A stretch of DNA of 64,000 nucleotides. Source: Mycolicibacterium sp. MU0050 (GTDB lineage Bacteria; Actinomycetota; Actinomycetes; Mycobacteriales; Mycobacteriaceae). Below are positions 59,247-64,000 of the stretch, piece by piece. Position numbers and translations under genes: made by a program. Every line of letters starts with the position of its first letter. Position 1 is the first letter of the stretch. Location of the stretch: positions 4,960,001 to 5,024,000 of the forward strand of contig NZ_OY726395.1 of the NCBI RefSeq assembly GCF_963378085.1, in the 5' to 3' direction. Below the pieces are notes generated by a model. That model worked only from the letters and a program-made list of their open reading frames with translations, searched no databases and was not told the origin of the DNA.

Positions 59247-60047
59247 TCACGCTCCGTGGGCGGTGCTCACCGTCGACCCTTGCGACGCCGCGACGGCGCT
59301 GCTGACCAGCTGGTACAGCGGCGTTCCCCAGGCGTGCACGCCGCTGGTGGCCGGTGCATAGGCGGTGTGGATCGCGATGGCCGACGGCGACAGCGCCTCC
59401 TGATCGGGGTCGTAATCGCACACCGGGTCGCCGACGTCGCAGACGCTGACGGTGCGGGCGCCGATCGCCACCGGTAGTGGCGAGGTGTCCGTCGACGCCA
59501 GGAACGAATGCTCTTGCGCCACACCCTTACCCACGCTGGGCAGCACCGCCGTGGACCCCATGTTGATGGTGGTGTCGGCGGGCAGCCGATCGCCGTCGGC
59601 GACCAACAGGGCCGCGGCCACCCGCGGGTCGTCGCCCAGGTCGTGCAGATGGCGGTGGATCACCATCGCACCCTGTGAGTAGCCCGCCAGGACCACCTTG
59701 GTGTCGGGGCATTTCTCGGTGAAGGCCTCGAGTTGCTCGGCGGTGGCGTCGGTGCCGTCCTCGACGCTGTCCATGAAGTCCATCCAACCGCCGATCCCAC
59801 CGTCGACGGGTACGGGCGCGGCCGGGTACTCGACGGCTTCGGCGGTGATGGTCTGCCCGTCGGCCGCCAGACCGGTCCGCAGTTGCTGGTAGGACTGGTA
59901 GACGACGTCACCCATTCCGCCGTTGGCGGTCAGACCCGCGCCGTCGCGCTGACCCGAGCCCGCGGCGCCGATCCAGTGCACATCGGCGCAGGTGGGGGCA
60001 GGTACGGCGGTCCCGGCGGTCAGCCCGGCCAGCGGCACCGCGGCCAC
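59247..60047 (-). CDS. Cutinase-family secreted esterase (start codon probably lost or non-canonical)
   Basis: This 266-aa enzyme has the nucleophile elbow GYSQGAMV, the acid in CDVGDPVCDYDPD and His in IHTAYAP, and paired Cys (TCADVHW, KCPDT), as in mycobacterial cutinases. The first in-frame standard start is GTG 60047, which cuts the signal peptide. In frame upstream, VFRRLGLALAVAAVPLAG would give a proper signal peptide, but its first codon at 60077 is GTA. A perfect GGAAGGAA ribosome site lies 7 nt before that codon. So the start has mutated, or a rare codon is used. Confidence 0.83.
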   Translation of the reverse strand: MAAVPLAGLTAGTAVPAPTCADVHWIGAAGSGQRDGAGLTANGGMGDVVYQSYQQLRTGLAADGQTITAEAVEYPAAPVPVDGGIGGWMDFMDSVEDGTDATAEQLEAFTEKCPDTKVVLAGYSQGAMVIHRHLHDLGDDPRVAAALLVADGDRLPADTTINMGSTAVLPSVGKGVAQEHSFLASTDTSPLPVAIGARTVSVCDVGDPVCDYDPDQEALSPSAIAIHTAYAPATSGVHAWGTPLYQLVSSAVAASQGSTVSTAHGA

Positions 60048-60180
60048 CGCGAGGGCCAGTCCCAGACGACGAAATACAGCAGACTTCCTTCCGAAACTCC
60101 CGCGGCGTCGAGCTGTCGATCCCGGCGCCGCACTACCCCCTACGTCGTCCGTGGGGGTGGGCGCCGTTACGCGGCGAAGC

Positions 60181-60792
60181 TCACCGGCGGTGCTGCTGGG
60201 CCAGTATCGCGCTGCCCAGCCAGTCCCGCAGGAACCGCCGCAGTTCCTCGCGGCTGCGGGCGGCGTCGTTGGGTGCGACGAAGAAGGACAGGATCACCCG
60301 CAGGGTGAATTCGACCAGGTCACGCTTCGCGGGCTCGTCGTAGCCGTAGTGCGCCCAGTCCACGTCGAAGCGCGCGAGCATCCGCAGGCCGAAGCCCTGG
60401 GAGGTCGGCGAGGCGACGTCGCTGGTGTGGGTACCGCCGGAGGATTGCGAGAGCAGCGTGCCCAGGTGCGGGTTGCGGGCCACCTCCTCCAGCGTGAAGA
60501 GCACCCCTTCGACCATGGCGTCGGCCGGGTCGGGAATGCCTTGCACGGCGGCGGCGAGCTGATCGAAGAACTCATCGACGGAGGCGAACGCCGCCGCCTT
60601 CATCAGGGCGTCGGCGGTCGGGAAGTAGCGGTAGACGGTCTGGCGGATCACGCCGATCTCGGCGGCGACGTCGGCGATGCTGACGGCCCCGCCGCGTTGT
60701 GCGATCAACTTGACCGCCGCGTCGACGATCCGCTGGGCGGCCTCTTCGTCGTTGCTCGGCGGATCCCCGACCCAGCCGCGTCTACGCGCCAC
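60181..60792 (-). CDS. TetR family transcriptional regulator
   Basis: This 203-aa regulator has an N-terminal HTH (VSIADVAAEIGVIRQTVYRYFPTADALMKAAAFASVDEF). GTG 60792 is preferred because AAGGAG lies 6 nt before it; the longer start GTG 60810 includes that site. It is last in the run PF10118 protein > membrane protein > TetR (gap 99 bp) and probably controls it. Confidence 0.88.
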   Translation of the reverse strand: MARRRGWVGDPPSNDEEAAQRIVDAAVKLIAQRGGAVSIADVAAEIGVIRQTVYRYFPTADALMKAAAFASVDEFFDQLAAAVQGIPDPADAMVEGVLFTLEEVARNPHLGTLLSQSSGGTHTSDVASPTSQGFGLRMLARFDVDWAHYGYDEPAKRDLVEFTLRVILSFFVAPNDAARSREELRRFLRDWLGSAILAQQHRR

Positions 60793-60890
60793 CCACAACT
60801 CCTTGCCCACACCGAACCAGCAGGATATCGCCTCCGGTGGCGCGACCCGGTGGCCCCGACGTCGCCCTCAGCGCTCCTCGCGCAGGAAGA

Positions 60891-62066
60891 TCAGACGCGG
60901 TCGGATTCGACGGCCGCATCCGGGGCGGGCACCACCACGCCGGCCACCGAGCGGTGCGCCAGCGCCGCCATCGCCAGGGTCACCACGGCGATGACGAAGC
61001 AGCCGATCGTGTACCAGAGGCTGCCGACCGGATCGCCGTTGGCGGTCACCCCGTCGACCGCACCGAAGTAGGCCGGCAAGGCGGCGATCCACAGCACCGC
61101 CATGACCGCCAGGTACACCGCCGCGAATCCGAAGATGATTCCGGGCGAGTGGGGTTGGATGGCCAGCAGGTCTTCGTTGGCGCCGCTGCGCAGCCGGCGC
61201 CATTGACGCGCGAAGATCAGGATCGCGACCACCGAGAGCGCCACCAGCTCGGCGGCATACACCACCCCGATGACGGTGGTGCTGCCCGTGATGCCGCCGG
61301 AGATCGTCGCCGGCAGCGGCAGGATGGCGGTGCCGATCGAGGCGAGCACCCCGATCACGATGGTCCGCCACACCAGTTGGCCCGCGGAGAAGCTGCGGCC
61401 GGCGTCGATGTGCCGGCCGACGAAGAACTGCACGCAGAACGCCAGCGACATCGGCCACAGCGTGGCGAACACGACGACGCTGGGCAGCGGCACCGAGTCG
61501 AGGAACGGTTGGGCCATCGGATGGTCCAACGTCCACTCCCACCACCGCTGCTGCGGGCCGAGGTGGTCGAAGATCTCGTAGAACGCGTGGTGCACGAAAC
61601 CGACGCAGAGCGCGCCGACGAAGGCGCCGTAGCGACGGAAGATGCCCAGCGCCCGGACGAGCTCGAAGGCGATCGTCGCCATCATGGGATAGATCGCGAT
61701 GATGTAGAGCGGGAGCCTGCCCCAGAGGAATTCGACCGTGAACACGTTGTGGGCGAACATCGTGTCGACGTACTCGTCGATGCCGAACGCGGCGGGGAAG
61801 TACAGCGGCGGTTCGATGATCGCCAGATAGGCGATGGCACCGATCCACAGCACGAGGTTGGTCGGGTCGTTGTGGCGGCGCAGCCGCACTATCGCGTACA
61901 CCAGCGCGAGCACGGCGCCGAGCACGATCGTCAGCTCGAGCACCGGCAGCGTCCAGTTCTCCAGTGCGAACGGGTTACGCAGCTCGAACAGGCCGCCGGC
62001 CTCCTCGCAGGTGAATCCGAGGCGCTCGGCCAGCCCCTCGAAGGTGGGCGCACACAGATCAGACAT
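60891..62066 (-). CDS. Multi-spanning membrane protein of unknown function
   Basis: This 391-aa integral membrane protein has about ten hydrophobic helices (for example LTIVLGAVLALVYAIV, LVLWIGAIAYLAII and VVTLAMAALAHRS) and a short N-terminal cytoplasmic or exported segment with two Cys (SDLCAPTF, GFTCEEAG). HHAFYEIFDHL in the middle holds possible metal-binding His residues. The start overlaps the upstream PF10118 gene by 8 bp, so the two are coupled. No family could be assigned. Confidence 0.8.
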   Translation of the reverse strand: MSDLCAPTFEGLAERLGFTCEEAGGLFELRNPFALENWTLPVLELTIVLGAVLALVYAIVRLRRHNDPTNLVLWIGAIAYLAIIEPPLYFPAAFGIDEYVDTMFAHNVFTVEFLWGRLPLYIIAIYPMMATIAFELVRALGIFRRYGAFVGALCVGFVHHAFYEIFDHLGPQQRWWEWTLDHPMAQPFLDSVPLPSVVVFATLWPMSLAFCVQFFVGRHIDAGRSFSAGQLVWRTIVIGVLASIGTAILPLPATISGGITGSTTVIGVVYAAELVALSVVAILIFARQWRRLRSGANEDLLAIQPHSPGIIFGFAAVYLAVMAVLWIAALPAYFGAVDGVTANGDPVGSLWYTIGCFVIAVVTLAMAALAHRSVAGVVVPAPDAAVESDRV

Positions 62067-63012
62067 CAGCGGCCTGCTTCCACTCGACCTTGTCCTGGGC
62101 ATCGGCGGTGTACCACCGGGTGACGTCGTAGCCGGCGTCGTAGCGATCGAACCAGACCTGGGCCAGCGCCGGCAGCTTTTCGTGCGCGGGGTCGTGCCCC
62201 GGGATCTGACTGCGAATCACCCCGACGACCGCGGCCAGCTGTTCCCGGATCGGCAGATGTCCGAACGCATTTCCGAACGGGCCGTCGTCGGGGACCTCGA
62301 GGAACGGGAGCTTCTGCAGCAACGCCTTCTTGCGGCGCTGCATGCCGAAGGTGGAGATCGCGTCGACCTTCCGGTCCTCGACCGGGACGTAGGAGTTGAA
62401 GTCGTCGCAGGCCATCTGGATGACCGACCACACGTGCTTGAAGACCGACGGCGCCACCCGCATCCGGTACCACGGGTCGTCGACGACCTCGTCGTAGATC
62501 AGCAGCGCGGAACTGCGGTGCTCGACCTCCTCGACGAAATGCCACAGGAACAGCGAGGCCACCCTGTCGTCGCCGGCGGCGAACAACGTGTCGTCGTGGT
62601 CGAGCATCAGCTTGAACACCGGGGTGAAGGTGGCCTCCAGGTCCGCGGTGTAGGCCAGCCGGTACTTCAGCGGCGTGTTGGCGGTCAAGTCGTCGTACGC
62701 CGCGATCACCTTGTCGAAGGTGTCCTGGAGCTGCGGATGGGACTTGATCAGCGCCTTGGCGTGCTGGCGGTGCGCCATCGCGTGCTGGCCCTCCTGGCGC
62801 ACGAACGCGTCGGCCTCCTCGGCGATGGCCGGGTCCTTGATCAGCGGCATGGCCTCGGTGATCATCCGGCCGATCATCTTCTCGAAGCCGATGGCCAGGA
62901 AGGACACCGCGTTGGCCATGCCCGAGAACGCGGGATTGGCCTCGTTCCACAGAAACGGCACCGGGTGGCTCGCGAACGCGAACCGCATCTTGCGGACGAT
63001 CAGATCCGTCAT
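62059..63012 (-). CDS. Predicted metal-dependent hydrolase / diiron-like protein (PF10118 type)
   Basis: This 317-aa helical protein has two ExxH motifs, EGQHAMAHRQH and EEVEHRSS, plus other Glu/His residues, which suit a diiron or metal site. This is the PF10118 pattern (predicted metal-dependent hydrolase). It may be an oxygenase or hydrolase of lipid-like substrates; family function is unsettled. ATG 63012 has AGGGG upstream. It heads a unit with the membrane protein and TetR. Confidence 0.83.
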   Translation of the reverse strand: MTDLIVRKMRFAFASHPVPFLWNEANPAFSGMANAVSFLAIGFEKMIGRMITEAMPLIKDPAIAEEADAFVRQEGQHAMAHRQHAKALIKSHPQLQDTFDKVIAAYDDLTANTPLKYRLAYTADLEATFTPVFKLMLDHDDTLFAAGDDRVASLFLWHFVEEVEHRSSALLIYDEVVDDPWYRMRVAPSVFKHVWSVIQMACDDFNSYVPVEDRKVDAISTFGMQRRKKALLQKLPFLEVPDDGPFGNAFGHLPIREQLAAVVGVIRSQIPGHDPAHEKLPALAQVWFDRYDAGYDVTRWYTADAQDKVEWKQAADV

Positions 63013-63030
63013 AACCGACCCCTCATCGCG

Positions 63031-63047
63031 CGTTGCCCGTGGCAACG
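63031..63047. promoter_or_regulatory. Inverted repeat before the PF10118 gene
   Basis: CGTTGCC and GGCAACG pair perfectly as a 7-bp stem around CGT, 19-35 bp before the start at 63012. It could be a hairpin or an operator for the nearby TetR. The AT-rich stretch at 63050-63100 may be the promoter. Confidence 0.45.
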
Positions 63048-63124
63048 GTCATCAACATACAACGAGACACTATGTCGTCTGACTGTATGATGACAAGAGC
63101 CCTGGGGGTCGGGTCTTACTGGGG

Positions 63125-63883
63125 TCAGTCACCCCAGCCCATCGAGAACACCTCGAACGTCGTCGCGTGCTCCACGCCCATCCGTTCCCCCGCCTGCCGG
63201 GACGCCTGCCCGAGGAATTCCGCGGGATCGAAGTGCTCCCAGCCCAGACCCTCGATGTAGGCGTGGTGCGCCCGCAACGAATCCACGCCCAGCTCAAAGG
63301 TTTCGGTGATGTCCACGCCGTGCCCGGCGTCCGGGGAACCGGCCGCCCAGACCTCCAACACGGCGTCCCACGGCTCCAGGTCGCCGGTGAGCTGATCGGC
63401 GAAGATCCATCGGTTGCCGGCGTCGCGGACCGCATCCAGCGTGGCCTTCCCGGTGGCGATGTGGTCGGCCTGGTTCAGCGCGCGGCCACCCCAGCCCTCG
63501 CGGAAGTTGTTGGTGATGACGATGTCGGGGCGGTGCCGCCGTACCTCTGCGGCGATCACCCGGCGCAGCGGCACACCATATTCCAGGACGCCGTCGGGTT
63601 GCCGGAGGAAGTCCACCACGTCCACGCCGACGATCCGGGCGGATTCCACCTGCTCGGCCTCCCGCTCCGGGCCGCATTGGGCTGGGTGCAGCCCGTCGAT
63701 GCCGGCCTCCCCGCTGGTCACCATGCAGTAGACGATGCGCTTGCCCTGCCGGGTCCAGCGCGCCACGGCCGCCGCGGCGCCGAATTCCATGTCGTCGGGG
63801 TGGGCGACCACGCACAGCGCGCTGTCCCAATCCTCGCGGACGGGTTGCAGAGCGGGCGCCGGACGATCATCACTGAGAGACAT
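63125..63883 (-). CDS. PIG-L family deacetylase
   Basis: This 252-aa protein has the zinc motif AHPDDMEFG near the N-terminus and NQADHIATG later, as in PIG-L/LmbE deacetylases such as MshB and Mca. They remove acetyl groups from N-acetylglucosamine-type compounds; the substrate here is unknown. ATG 63883 begins the conserved region. It is divergent from the MerR-type gene. Confidence 0.87.
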   Translation of the reverse strand: MSLSDDRPAPALQPVREDWDSALCVVAHPDDMEFGAAAAVARWTRQGKRIVYCMVTSGEAGIDGLHPAQCGPEREAEQVESARIVGVDVVDFLRQPDGVLEYGVPLRRVIAAEVRRHRPDIVITNNFREGWGGRALNQADHIATGKATLDAVRDAGNRWIFADQLTGDLEPWDAVLEVWAAGSPDAGHGVDITETFELGVDSLRAHHAYIEGLGWEHFDPAEFLGQASRQAGERMGVEHATTFEVFSMGWGD

Positions 63884-63944
63884 GCGGCGAGCATCCCACC
63901 GCTGCGGCAAAGTGATCAATTAACGCGGCCGACGAAGGAGCCCC

Positions 63945-64000
63945 ATGGCGACCCGATTGAGCATCGGCGAGTTCGCGACGGTGACACACCTGAGCGTTCG
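63945..64000 (+). CDS. MerR-type transcriptional regulator, N-terminal fragment
   Basis: Only 18 full codons are visible before the window ends. The sequence MATRLSIGEFATVTHLSV matches the start of a MerR winged HTH (SIGEFA...THLSVR). The start ATG 63945 has GAAGGAG upstream. MerR proteins activate promoters in response to metals or small molecules; the rest of the gene is outside the window. Confidence 0.8.
   Translation, partial: MATRLSIGEFATVTHLSV

Noticed and set aside
1..64000. KstR/KstR2 operators, tRNA or rRNA genes
   Set aside because: Looked for by eye in the gaps. No convincing match; a covariance or motif search would be needed to exclude them.

Overview
The window is high-GC actinobacterial DNA, most likely from a fast-growing environmental mycobacterium (Mycolicibacterium-type). 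The evidence is a complete yrbEA-yrbEB-mceABCDEF operon, KshA/KstD steroid genes, a HadA/HadB-type fused dehydratase, a mycobacterial GH6 cellulase, BioYMN, GTG/TTG starts and very frequent 4-bp ATGA/GTGA stop-start overlaps. No rRNA, tRNA or CRISPR was seen.

Layout. (1) 1-6.4 kb: the 3' end of a steroid-dehydrogenase-like flavoprotein, a zinc alcohol dehydrogenase, and a tightly coupled minus-strand operon sulfotransferase > metallo-beta-lactamase-fold hydrolase > SDR > cytochrome P450. The P450 is broken by a 5-bp repeat-unit frameshift. (2) 6.4-18.7 kb: a catabolic block bracketed by two IclR-type regulators. It holds a meta-cleavage-product hydrolase (HsaD-like), an LLM-class oxidoreductase, a SnoaL-like protein, an SDR, a Baeyer-Villiger monooxygenase (BVMO), a KshB-like reductase, an HsaA-like hydroxylase, an HsaC-like extradiol dioxygenase, an esterase and two small ferredoxin-fold-like proteins. 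Together these look like an aromatic or seco-steroid ring-opening route. (3) 18.7-36.8 kb: OYE-like reductase, SDRs, a long HAPMO-type BVMO, an acyl-CoA synthetase, a SnoaL-like protein, an esterase, a dioxygenase-like protein, an IS30-family element, kshA with a small CxxC partner, kstD, a PadR regulator, a second KstD-like flavoprotein, a thioesterase and a secreted protein. (4) 36.9-46.0 kb: mce operon on the minus strand (lipid/steroid import). (5) 46.2-50 kb: SDR, secreted protein, bioY-bioM-bioN biotin ECF importer, stress-protein-like membrane protein. (6) 50.2-56.2 kb: two cobalamin riboswitches. One leads a FhuF-like 2Fe-2S protein, the other a BtuCDF-like importer; an APH-like kinase and a TetR regulator lie between them. 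(7) 56.4-64 kb: GH6 cellulase, HadAB-like fusion, ParDE-type toxin-antitoxin, cutinase, a TetR/membrane/PF10118 operon, a PIG-L deacetylase and the start of a MerR-type regulator.

How the parts may work together: the mce system would import a steroid-like or terpenoid substrate. KshA with a KshB-like reductase and KstD would open ring B of a steroid nucleus. HsaA-, HsaC- and HsaD-like proteins would hydroxylate and cleave the resulting ring. The two BVMO plus esterase sets would convert ketones to esters and hydrolyse them.

The most interesting signals are: an 11-bp inverted-repeat element (consensus CCRNTSANCGG) recurring in seven gaps in front of these catabolic genes; a cobalamin riboswitch in front of a FhuF-like iron-sulfur protein; the P450 frameshift in a 5-bp repeat tract; and an IS30 element that split a bidirectional terminator.
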